Under the pieces are notes generated by a model. That model searched no databases, was not told the DNA's origin, and worked only from the letters and a program-made list of their open reading frames with translations. DNA of 7,038 bases, from NCBI GenBank assembly GCA_944372565.1, contig CALVZR010000048.1, forward strand, positions 1 to 7,038, read 5' to 3'. This document shows, piece after piece, positions 1 to 4,114 of this stretch. Source of the DNA: an uncultured Clostridia bacterium. GTDB taxonomy: Bacteria > Bacillota > Clostridia > Christensenellales > Borkfalkiaceae. Position 1 is the first letter of the stretch. The number at the start of each line of letters is the position of its first letter. A program made the position numbers and the translations under genes.

Positions 1-17
1 TGCAGGGGCGACCTGCA
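1..17 (+). promoter_or_regulatory. 5'-leader hairpin of toxin mRNA
   Basis: TGCAGG (1-6) and CCTGCA (12-17) are perfect inverted repeats around a 5-nt loop. The hairpin lies 48 nt upstream of the small toxin ORF and so would sit at or near the 5' end of its mRNA. Stable 5' hairpins are typical of long-lived type I toxin messages; that role here is inferred. The promoter must lie left of the window, so it is not certain that transcription starts before position 1. Confidence 0.5.
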
Positions 18-27
18 AGGCGGTTAG

Positions 28-57
28 CACTTCCCCCGCGTTCGCGGAAAGGAGGTG
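28..57 (+). promoter_or_regulatory. Hairpin sequestering the toxin ribosome binding site
   Basis: CACTTCC (28-34) can pair with GGAGGTG (51-57), seven pairs including one G-U, and this covers the whole Shine-Dalgarno sequence of the toxin ORF at 65. The enclosed segment holds its own stem, CCGC (36-39) with GCGG (44-47). Together they form a nearly continuous two-part hairpin ending 7 nt before the ATG. Occlusion of the ribosome binding site in the primary transcript is a known control in type I toxin mRNAs, and here it is predicted by hand pairing only. Refolding, antisense binding or processing would be needed to expose the site. Confidence 0.55.
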
Positions 58-64
58 ATGTCCG

Positions 65-142
65 ATGAACCTACTCGACTACATATTCATTTTATTGATA
101 TTGATAGTTTTAGCAAGGATCGTTAAAGACATAAAAAAATAA
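65..142 (+). CDS. Small hydrophobic peptide, candidate type I (holin-like/TxpA-Fst-like) toxin
   Basis: This is a 25-residue ORF starting MNLLDYIF, with one continuous hydrophobic stretch (about residues 3-17, rich in I, L and V) and a basic end (RIVKDIKK). It would span the membrane once with a charged C-terminus inside. That is the architecture of type I toxins of the TxpA/BsrG/Fst and 'putative holin-like toxin' groups, which depolarise or disturb the membrane when overproduced. The start is supported by a very strong AAAGGAGGTGA site ending 6 nt before the ATG, with GGAGG 9 nt away. The alternative ATG at 58 lies against the Shine-Dalgarno and gives a 22-codon polar peptide in another frame. 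The stop codon lies inside the terminator stem. A convergent antisense RNA gene sits immediately downstream. Toxicity and family membership are inferred; no exact homologue was identified. Confidence 0.68.
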   Translation: MNLLDYIFILLILIVLARIVKDIKK

Positions 143-175
143 CCGCCCGTAGTTGGTAGCTTCGGCGGTTATTTT
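136..175. terminator. Bidirectional terminator shared by toxin mRNA and antisense RNA
   Basis: AAAATAACCGCC (136-147) pairs with GGCGGTTATTTT (164-175), a 12-bp stem with a 16-nt loop. U-rich tails are present on both strands: TTATTTTAAT on plus and TTATTTTTTTAT on minus. It can therefore end the toxin transcript from the left and the antisense transcript from the right, making their 3' ends complementary. The plus-strand loop contains UUGG, which fits the YUNR U-turn motif that promotes loop-loop kissing in antisense RNA pairs, including the shared terminator loops of Fst-type par loci. The kissing role is inferred. Confidence 0.8.
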
Positions 176-214
176 AATAACATTCGCGGCTAACCGTCTC
201 GGTTGCCCCTTTGC
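136..214 (-). ncRNA. Candidate antisense RNA antitoxin, about 80 nt
   Basis: A consensus promoter on the minus strand points toward the toxin gene and should start transcription near 214. The transcript would run to the bidirectional terminator, giving an RNA of roughly 80 nt with no plausible ORF. It contains a small hairpin (AACCG 192-196 / CGGTT 200-204) followed by the terminator hairpin. It is fully complementary to the last roughly 40 nt of the toxin message, and a CCGCGAA segment is also complementary to TTCGCGG at 41-47, just before the toxin ribosome binding site. This matches the convergent organisation of txpA/RatA, bsrG/SR4 and fst loci. Neither expression nor the exact ends can be seen from sequence. 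Confidence 0.65.
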
Positions 215-220
215 ACTTTT

Positions 221-249
221 AATATACATCATAATTTTGCTTTTGTCAA
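221..249 (-). promoter_or_regulatory. Promoter of the antisense RNA
   Basis: On the minus strand, TTGACA (244-249) and TATATT (221-226) are separated by exactly 17 bp. This is a near-perfect housekeeping (sigma-A) promoter, and it drives transcription toward the toxin gene. The high quality fits the rule that type I antitoxin RNAs are made in excess from strong promoters. No protein-coding gene lies downstream to explain it otherwise. Confidence 0.85.
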
Positions 250-256
250 TACTTCG

Positions 257-285
257 CCGCAAAAAATTTTTGCGGTTTTTTATTT
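257..285 (+). terminator. Terminator-like palindrome
   Basis: CCGCAAAAA (257-265) and TTTTTGCGG (267-275) are inverted repeats around a single base, followed on the plus strand by a run of T with one A to about 285. This resembles a rho-independent terminator for plus-strand transcripts and would back up the toxin terminator. The near-absence of a loop means the inner A-T pairs must open. It sits just behind the antisense promoter, so it could also insulate that promoter. Confidence 0.4.
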
Positions 286-372
286 TGGAAGCGACCGAAA
301 TTTCGTTGATGAACGGTTGACTGTTTTTCAAGCGGAAAGTCTTTCGATTTCGTCTTTCTAAAATGTGATACA

Positions 373-418
373 AATTGTGGTACACGCCTTTTTCGGGCGG
401 AATTTCTGTACCACAATT
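373..418. repeat. Composite inverted repeat in intergenic DNA
   Basis: AATTGTGGTACA (373-384) and TGTACCACAATT (407-418) are a perfect 12-bp inverted repeat separated by 22 bp. Inside is a second short stem, CGCC (385-388) with GGCG (396-399) around TTTTTCG. The whole could fold as one 46-nt hairpin on either strand. No U-tract follows, so it is not a simple terminator. It could be an operator, a structured RNA element or a dispersed intergenic repeat; the sequence does not decide. Confidence 0.6.
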
Positions 419-459
419 CAAAACGCGTATAAAACGCAAAATTACGAGATTTTAACAGA

Positions 460-490
460 AAAAACGGGTGCTCGATTTGCACCCGTTTTT
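460..490. terminator. Strong bidirectional terminator
   Basis: AAAAACGGGTGC (460-471) and GCACCCGTTTTT (479-490) form a 12-bp stem with a 7-nt loop and U-tracts in both directions. On the minus strand it lies directly behind the duplicated tRNA 3' end (492-512), in the place expected for the terminator of a tRNA gene. It may be the original terminator of the tRNA-Thr unit before the duplication. Confidence 0.8.
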
Positions 491-491
491 G

Positions 492-512
492 TGGAGCTAC
501 TGGGCGGACTCG
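492..512 (-). repeat. 21-bp copy of the tRNA-Thr 3' end (candidate attachment-site remnant)
   Basis: Positions 492-512 are identical, base for base, to 616-636, which is the 3' end of the tRNA-Thr gene from the T loop through the acceptor stem and CCA. Identity stops abruptly on both sides. The two copies are in the same orientation, 124 bp apart. Tyrosine integrases commonly recombine in exactly this part of a tRNA gene and leave such a direct repeat at the far end of the element. No integrase is visible here, so an eroded tandem tRNA copy is the alternative. Confidence 0.6.
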
Positions 513-578
513 TAAGGAGCGAAGCGACGGAATAGCGATTTTTTTAATCGCGTCCATATTTCGTTTGCCGCCTGGTAC

Positions 579-610
579 AAAAAAACCTGCCCTCCCCAAG
601 CGGGGAGGGC
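579..610 (-). terminator. Rho-independent terminator of tRNA-Thr
   Basis: GCCCTCCCC (589-597) and GGGGAGGGC (602-610) form a 9-bp GC-rich stem with a tetraloop. On the minus strand it is followed within 3 nt by seven T residues (579-585 on the plus strand are A). It starts only a few bases after the encoded CCA of the tRNA. Confidence 0.88.
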
Positions 611-615
611 TCTTT

Positions 616-691
616 TGGAGCTACTGGGCGGACTCGAACCGCCGACCTGCTGATTACGAATCAGCTGCTCTACCGACTGAGCCACAGTAGC
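616..691 (-). tRNA. tRNA-Thr (anticodon CGU)
   Basis: Read on the minus strand, all cloverleaf arms are present: acceptor GCTACTG/CAGTAGC, D arm GCTC/GAGC, anticodon stem GCTGA/TCAGC with loop TTCGTAA (anticodon CGT at DNA level, reading ACG), 5-nt variable loop, and T arm GGCGG-TTCGAGT-CCGCC. The discriminator base is U and the CCA end is encoded (616-618). It is a single-gene transcription unit with its own promoter and terminator. Its 3' end is duplicated at 492-512, which marks it as a possible integration target. Confidence 0.97.
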
Positions 692-712
692 ATTCTTAAA
701 ACTTGCTTTAAC

Positions 713-741
713 AGTATATACTTTCCCCGCCGTTTTGTCAA
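713..741 (-). promoter_or_regulatory. Promoter of tRNA-Thr
   Basis: On the minus strand, TTGACA (736-741) and TATACT (713-718) are spaced by 17 bp. The expected start near 706 gives a leader of about 15 nt before the mature tRNA, and the GC-rich AT-to-GC boundary downstream of the -10 is typical of strong stable-RNA promoters. Confidence 0.88.
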
Positions 742-768
742 GAAATTTTAGTGAATATTTAAAATTAT

Positions 769-795
769 CCGCGCCGCGGAAAAACCGCGGCGCGG
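769..795 (-). terminator. Terminator of the SDR gene
   Basis: CCGCGCCGCGG (769-779) and CCGCGGCGCGG (785-795) are an 11-bp, all-GC inverted repeat with a 5-base loop. On the minus strand it lies 75 bp after the stop codon of the epimerase/reductase gene and is followed by ATAATTTTAAATATT, which is A/U-rich but not a clean U-tract. It also separates this gene from the tRNA promoter immediately beyond. Confidence 0.65.
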
Positions 796-869
796 AACGA
801 TGTTTTCTGTTTTTCTCCCGCTTTTTTCCTTTGCGGCGGAAAGGCGGGAACCAAGCGGCAGATACGGTT

Positions 870-1922
870 TCACACGCCCGCTTTCACGCTGCGCATAATC
901 ACCTTTCCGCGCGTTTTCTTCAACTTCTTCACGCATTCGCCGCTCTTTTGCAGCCAATCCACCGTATCGACCAGCGTATCGTAGAGTTCGCGCGGCATAA
1001 AGCCCAGTTCATATGTGGCTTTATCGTGCGAAAATCTGCCGTTCACGCCCAGCGTTTCCAGCGAATACGCCGTATAGATGGGCTTGCGCCCCTTGCGCAG
1101 CGCCGATTTCGCCAGGGCGGGCGCAAACAGTTTCGCCAGCCACTTCGGCCATACGTTTACGTTTTTCCCGTGCGTGATCTCTTTGAGCAGTTTGAGCATT
1201 TCGATGATGCTGTAATACCCGCCAGAAAGCAGATAGCATTCCCCCGCTCTGCCGTTTTCCATTGCGGAAACGATGCCCAGCGCGCAGTCGCGCACGTCCA
1301 CGAAGTCGTAGCCGCCCTTCACGCACCCGGGAAGCATTCCCTTTACGTAGTTTTTAATCATCTGCACGAGGTGGTTGCCCGTGGAAGGATACGGCCCGAT
1401 GATTCCCGAAGGATGCACGATACAGGCGTTGAACCCTTCCCGCATCTTCTCCGCGACGTACTCCGCCGCCTCCGCCTTGGTTTTGGCATAGGCGCCGTCC
1501 ACCAGGTCGGGATCGAACTCGCGCACTTCGCGCATCACCCTGCCGTGAGGCTTCACGGGGATGGCATGCACGGAACTGACGTAAATCGTCTTTTCCACGC
1601 CGTATTCCTCGGCGAGTTCCACCACGTTTTTCGTGCCCTGCACGTTGACTTCCCGCATCCGATCGTTTTTCTTGCTGTCGATATCCACGATCGCCGCCGT
1701 ATGGATCAGATATGCGTTTTCCGCGCCTTCGAAAAAAGGCCGCAAACTCTCTTTGTCCGTAACGTCCCCCCGGACGATTTCGACGCCCAGATCCTCGATG
1801 AATGCCGTATCATCCGAATAATACGCAAAACCGCGGACCCGCGCGCCGCGCTCTCTCAACAGGGAACAGACCGCGCTGCCGAGATGTCCCGCCGCACCGG
1901 TAACCAAATAAATTTTATCCAT
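870..1922 (-). CDS. NAD(P)-dependent epimerase/dehydratase (extended SDR, dihydroflavonol-reductase-like)
   Basis: A 350-residue extended short-chain dehydrogenase/reductase. Residues 8-15 are the Rossmann dinucleotide loop TGAAGHLG, followed by the GDVTD segment (52-56) that contacts the adenine, and HTAA at 74-77. The catalytic pair is Y145 and K149 in YAKTK, with the partner Ser in YVSS (114-117). PSGIIGPYP (171-179) and YDFVDVRDCA (205-214) are typical of the NAD-dependent epimerase and DFR-like branch. The basic C-terminal end (from about 331) is not a usual family feature. The likely role is cytoplasmic oxidoreduction or epimerisation of a sugar or carbonyl compound; the substrate cannot be read from sequence. 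The ATG at 1922 has AAGGAG 10 nt upstream (1933-1938). It is divergent from a TetR-type regulator, a common arrangement in which the regulator controls its neighbour. Confidence 0.9.
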   Translation of the reverse strand: MDKIYLVTGAAGHLGSAVCSLLRERGARVRGFAYYSDDTAFIEDLGVEIVRGDVTDKESLRPFFEGAENAYLIHTAAIVDIDSKKNDRMREVNVQGTKNVVELAEEYGVEKTIYVSSVHAIPVKPHGRVMREVREFDPDLVDGAYAKTKAEAAEYVAEKMREGFNACIVHPSGIIGPYPSTGNHLVQMIKNYVKGMLPGCVKGGYDFVDVRDCALGIVSAMENGRAGECYLLSGGYYSIIEMLKLLKEITHGKNVNVWPKWLAKLFAPALAKSALRKGRKPIYTAYSLETLGVNGRFSHDKATYELGFMPRELYDTLVDTVDWLQKSGECVKKLKKTRGKVIMRSVKAGV

Positions 1923-1950
1923 AACGAGTCATCTCCTTTTCACAAAGTTG

Positions 1951-1979
1951 TTGTATTTTTTTTCTTTCTGTGTTATAAT
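1951..1979 (+). promoter_or_regulatory. Promoter of the TetR-type regulator
   Basis: TTGTAT (1951-1956) and a perfect TATAAT (1974-1979) are spaced by 17 bp, with TG at 1971-1972 giving an extended -10. Transcription would start near 1986, leaving a leader of about 120 nt before the regulator's ATG. The spacer is very T-rich. Confidence 0.7.
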
Positions 1980-2008
1980 ACGGAAAAGATTTTTCCCTTT
2001 CCCTTATT

Positions 2009-2037
2009 ATTTTATTACTTTTTTTCTCGAAAAGCAA
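2009..2037 (-). promoter_or_regulatory. Possible promoter of the SDR gene
   Basis: On the minus strand, TTGCTT (2032-2037) and TAAAAT (2009-2014) are separated by 17 bp. Transcription would start about 80 nt before the SDR start codon and would cross the regulator's promoter, so the two promoters face away from each other with overlapping starts. The match is moderate in AT-rich DNA. No convincing TetR-type palindromic operator was found in the gap. Confidence 0.4.
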
Positions 2038-2108
2038 CAGTCAATTTTCCGCGCGGCATACCGTTTTTATACAGTTTTTGCAAAAATGTCGCTTTTTCGG
2101 AGGTTTTT

Positions 2109-2681
2109 ATGAAAAATCAAGGGTACGACCAACGCGTCCGCCTGACGAAATCCATGATCAAGAGCGCTTTTCTGGATCTGCTTTCCAAAAAGAACGTGCG
2201 CCATATCACCGTGCGCGAACTCTGCGAAAAGGCGCAGATCAACCGCGCGACTTTCTACGCGCATTATATGGACATCTACGATCTGAAACAGCAGCTCGAA
2301 AACGAACTGCTCTCCTCTTTTTCGGAGGTGTTCGCAAAATCCGTTGCGGAAGCGGACGGAAGTTTTTCTTCCGAAAAGATGTTCACAGAGGTCTTTTCCC
2401 TCCTGCGCAAAAACTCCGAACAGTGCGTGATTCTGCTCAACTCCGACGCCGAGATCGTGGAAAAATTCGTGGCGGTGAGCCGCGACCTCGTGCTGGAGCC
2501 CTACCGTCGTTTTTTCCCCGACGCCGACGAGGAACGGCTGGAAAATTATTACCTTTTCGTTTCCACCGGCTGCGTGGCGCTCATCAAGCAATGGCTGCTG
2601 CACGCGCCCGACCGCCCCGTGGAAAAGGTGGCGGAGGAAGTATGCGCCATCGTTCAAAAAGGCATCGGCTGTCTGCAATGA
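2109..2681 (+). CDS. TetR-family transcriptional regulator (DhaS-like C-terminal domain)
   Basis: A 190-residue DNA-binding regulator. Residues about 12-57 form the TetR helix-turn-helix domain, with ITVRELCEKAQINRATFYAHY (33-53) as the turn and recognition helix. The C-terminal half contains the STGCVALIKQWL segment (152-163) followed by a P-rich turn and a final helix, as in the TetR_C_8/DhaS-type domain, which senses small ligands or partner proteins. The ATG at 2109 is chosen because GGAGG (2099-2103) lies 5 nt upstream and the HTH begins soon after. The frame stays open far upstream, but that part is the antisense of the SDR gene and is not coding. It is divergent from the SDR gene, which it most likely regulates, and its 3' end converges on spoIIID. 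The ligand is unknown. Confidence 0.92.
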   Translation: MKNQGYDQRVRLTKSMIKSAFLDLLSKKNVRHITVRELCEKAQINRATFYAHYMDIYDLKQQLENELLSSFSEVFAKSVAEADGSFSSEKMFTEVFSLLRKNSEQCVILLNSDAEIVEKFVAVSRDLVLEPYRRFFPDADEERLENYYLFVSTGCVALIKQWLLHAPDRPVEKVAEEVCAIVQKGIGCLQ

Positions 2682-2720
2682 TCCCCTTCTTTGCTTTCAG
2701 TATAGCCGCCGAAACTTAAA

Positions 2721-2774
2721 GTATCGTTGATTTTTTACGAAAATTTTACCGAAATTTTACGATTTTTTAACGAT
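2721..2774. repeat. AT-rich imperfect repeat cluster
   Basis: GATTTTTTACGA (2729-2740) recurs as GATTTTTTAACGA (2761-2773), and between them are two near-copies of CGAAATTTTAC (one with an extra A). The cluster is flanked by ATCGTT (2723-2728) and AACGAT (2769-2774) as inverted repeats. It has no ORF and lies between convergent genes, so it is not an obvious promoter. The function is unknown. Confidence 0.4.
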
Positions 2775-2779
2775 CGGCA

Positions 2780-2799
2780 GCGATGCGGGAACGCATCGC
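2780..2799. terminator. GC hairpin with GGAA tetraloop, downstream of the regulator
   Basis: GCGATGCG (2780-2787) and CGCATCGC (2792-2799) pair perfectly around a GNRA-type GGAA loop. On plus it is followed by CGAAAAAACG without a U-tract. It is probably a transcript 3'-end stabiliser or auxiliary terminator hairpin, with the following element doing the termination. Confidence 0.45.
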
Positions 2800-2812
2800 C
2801 GAAAAAACGCAT

Positions 2813-2849
2813 AAAAAAAACGACGGGTTTATCTGCCGTCGTTTTTTTT
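2813..2849. terminator. Bidirectional terminator between tetR-type gene and spoIIID
   Basis: Eight A plus CGACGG (2813-2826) pair with CCGTCG plus eight T (2836-2849), a 14-bp stem with a 9-nt loop and U-tracts on both strands. It serves both convergent genes. The spoIIID stop codon falls in the loop, so the right arm of the hairpin is coding sequence for the last lysines, Asn, Asp and Gly of SpoIIID. Confidence 0.9.
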
Positions 2850-3092
2850 CTTCAGGTATTTTTTTCTCGTGGCGAGTCCGCCCCGGATATGCCGCTCGGA
2901 AAGGTTGAGTTCCAGCACCTGCCGCACCGCCTCGCAGAGGTCTTTATCGATCTCTTTCAGCCGCTCCGTCACGTCTTTGTGTACGGTGGATTTGCTGGAA
3001 AGGAACACGGTTGCCGTGTGGCGCACCGTCGATTTCGTTTCCGCGATATATCGGGCTTCTTCCAGAATGCGCTGTCTGATATAATCACGCAC
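2829..3092 (-). CDS. spoIIID: Sporulation transcriptional regulator SpoIIID
   Basis: An 87-residue protein, close to the roughly 90 residues of the family. It begins MRDYIRQRI, parallel to the family start M-x-DYI, has YIAETKSTVR (15-24), then the helix-turn-helix whose recognition helix is SKSTVHKDVTERL (33-45), and a basic GG-ATRKKYLKKK tail (71-83) that helps bind DNA. SpoIIID acts in the mother cell during sporulation, switching many sigma-E and sigma-K genes on or off. The start is GTG at 3092; no ATG fits the family alignment. The upstream AGGGGG lies 9 nt away. An unusual point is Leu-Ser (31-32) where most homologues have Gly-Val or similar at the HTH turn. It is a single gene with its own promoter and terminator. 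Confidence 0.96.
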   Translation of the reverse strand: MRDYIRQRILEEARYIAETKSTVRHTATVFLSSKSTVHKDVTERLKEIDKDLCEAVRQVLELNLSERHIRGGLATRKKYLKKKNDGR

Positions 3093-3121
3093 TTCCTTAT
3101 ACCCCCTGTTTTCAGTGGTAT

Positions 3122-3150
3122 AGCTTATGCGTTTTTTCGACCGATTATGA
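3122..3150 (-). promoter_or_regulatory. Sigma-E-like promoter of spoIIID
   Basis: On the minus strand, TCATAAT (3144-3150) fits the sigma-E -35 pattern (K-M-ATATT) at six of seven positions, and CATAAGCT (3122-3129) fits the -10 pattern (CATACAMT) at six of eight. The spacing is 14 bp, as expected. The predicted start near 3115 gives a leader of about 23 nt. spoIIID is a sigma-E gene in Bacillus and Clostridia, so the position and quality agree with known biology. Confidence 0.65.
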
Positions 3151-3202
3151 CATTTTTCCCGCCTTTTTGCACTCTTTTCCCCTCCTTTTGCGCATAAAAA
3201 AG

Positions 3203-3229
3203 AACGGCGCGAATACGCCGTTTCTTTTT
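3203..3229 (-). terminator. Terminator of the GH20-isomerase operon
   Basis: AACGGCG (3203-3209) and CGCCGTT (3216-3222) form a 7-bp stem with a 6-nt loop. On the minus strand it follows the isomerase stop codon (3233) directly and ends in TTCTTTTTTAT. Another T-tract lies on the plus side, so it can stop transcription in both directions. It isolates spoIIID from the sugar operon. Confidence 0.85.
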
Positions 3230-3232
3230 TTG

Positions 3233-4081
3233 TTATTCCATAGCGAGCACGAGCTCTTTCGCGTATTTCCAGAACGCGGGCGTAACGGCGGTGTACGGGA
3301 AAGGTTTACTTTCGAGATTGAGCGTGCCCTCGTACCCCGCTTTTTGCAGGGCGGATTTGAACCCCGTCCAGTCGATCCCGCCCATAAGCGGGAGATAGTG
3401 GCAGTCCTTCACGCCGTCGTTATCGTGCAGGTGCAGCACTTTCAGCCGTTTGCCCAGCGCCTCCGCCGCCTCGGCGACGTTGCCGCCGAACATATTAAGA
3501 TGCCCCGTATCGAGGCAGGCGCCGAACCGCTTTTCGTTTAAGTGCGAGAGATATTCGTTCAGCCCGGAAATTTCCGAAATGAAGATCTTGCGGATCTCCC
3601 CTTTATCCCAGTCGTACAGATTTTCCAGGCAGAGCACCATATCCCATTCGTCCAGATATTTTTCCAGCTTGGCGAAATTTTCCAGATTGAAATCGAGTTC
3701 GTCCTTCCACAGATCGCGCTTGCCGTACAGCGGGAAGATGAGCGGATGATACACGCAGTATTTCGCCCCCGCCGCCCTGGTGGCGATCAGTGCTTTTAAC
3801 GTGTTTTCAAAGAACTTTTCCCCGATATAGTTCGGGAAAAGCGCATACGGCGCGTGGGACTGAAAAATTTCCACGCCGTGCTCTTTCGCGTACTTTCCGA
3901 ATGCCGAAAAGTGTTTTTCCACTTCCGCCGCGCTCTTTTCGCGCCATTTGAAATAGCGTTCGTAATCGTCCAGCGTGAGATCGAGCGCCCCGATGCCGCA
4001 CTCCGCGGCGAGATCGACCAGTTTTTCCGGTCTGTCGAATCCGTAATTGGAAAAACTCCACGTCGAAACCGAAACTTTCAT
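3233..4081 (-). CDS. Sugar phosphate isomerase/epimerase (TIM barrel, AP endonuclease 2 family fold)
   Basis: A 282-residue cytoplasmic TIM-barrel protein of the xylose-isomerase-like group, normal in length. Metal and substrate residues of this fold are visible: the beta-strand ending in CLEN (E153), the LDTGH motif (D191, H194), VLHLHDND (H217, H219, D220, D222) with H228 nearby, and NLES (E257). These usually hold a divalent metal for isomerisation or epimerisation of a ketose, inosose or related sugar. The ATG at 4081 has an AAGGAG site 8-10 nt upstream. It begins 33 bp after the GH20 gene on the same strand, so the two are almost surely co-transcribed. It probably processes a sugar released by that enzyme. 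The family is functionally diverse, so the substrate is open. Confidence 0.9.
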   Translation of the reverse strand: MKVSVSTWSFSNYGFDRPEKLVDLAAECGIGALDLTLDDYERYFKWREKSAAEVEKHFSAFGKYAKEHGVEIFQSHAPYALFPNYIGEKFFENTLKALIATRAAGAKYCVYHPLIFPLYGKRDLWKDELDFNLENFAKLEKYLDEWDMVLCLENLYDWDKGEIRKIFISEISGLNEYLSHLNEKRFGACLDTGHLNMFGGNVAEAAEALGKRLKVLHLHDNDGVKDCHYLPLMGGIDWTGFKSALQKAGYEGTLNLESKPFPYTAVTPAFWKYAKELVLAME

Positions 4082-4114
4082 CTTTATACTCCTTTTTCCT
4101 TCCGTAAACCGGAT

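Larger units (their letters stand above)
216..615. other. Gene-free AT-rich region with hairpins, terminators and a tRNA fragment
   Basis: I see no supportable protein gene here. Open frames on the minus strand lack ribosome binding sites and read through hairpins, terminators and tRNA sequence. The stretch holds the antisense promoter, an A/T-rich palindrome at 257-275, a composite hairpin at 373-418, a bidirectional terminator at 460-490, a tRNA 3'-end copy at 492-512, a small hairpin (GCGATT 535-540 / AATCGC 546-551) and the tRNA-Thr terminator at 579-610. This density of hairpins suggests decayed or mobile-element-derived intergenic DNA. Confidence 0.6.

Noticed and set aside
58..126. Alternative overlapping small ORF starting at ATG 58
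   Set aside because: Its start abuts the Shine-Dalgarno, leaving no room for initiation, and it encodes a polar 22-residue peptide with no family likeness. ATG 65 has ideal spacing.
492..567. A second complete tRNA gene next to tRNA-Thr
   Set aside because: Only the 21 bases of the 3' end match; no anticodon arm or D arm can be formed upstream of them.
110..599. Two overlapping minus-strand ORFs of 109 and 117 residues
   Set aside because: They read through the terminators, the composite hairpin and the tRNA fragment or the antisense RNA, and lack ribosome binding sites and domains. The region is better explained as non-coding.
497..685. Minus-strand 62-residue ORF beginning MAQSVEQLIRNQQ
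   Set aside because: This is a translation of the tRNA-Thr gene itself, a well-known annotation artefact.
735..2108. Long plus-strand open frame continuous with the TetR-type gene, which would give a 648-residue fusion
   Set aside because: The N-terminal part is antisense to the SDR gene, has a His/Arg/Phe-rich nonsense composition, and crosses the terminator and promoters. The regulator has its own ribosome binding site and start at 2109.
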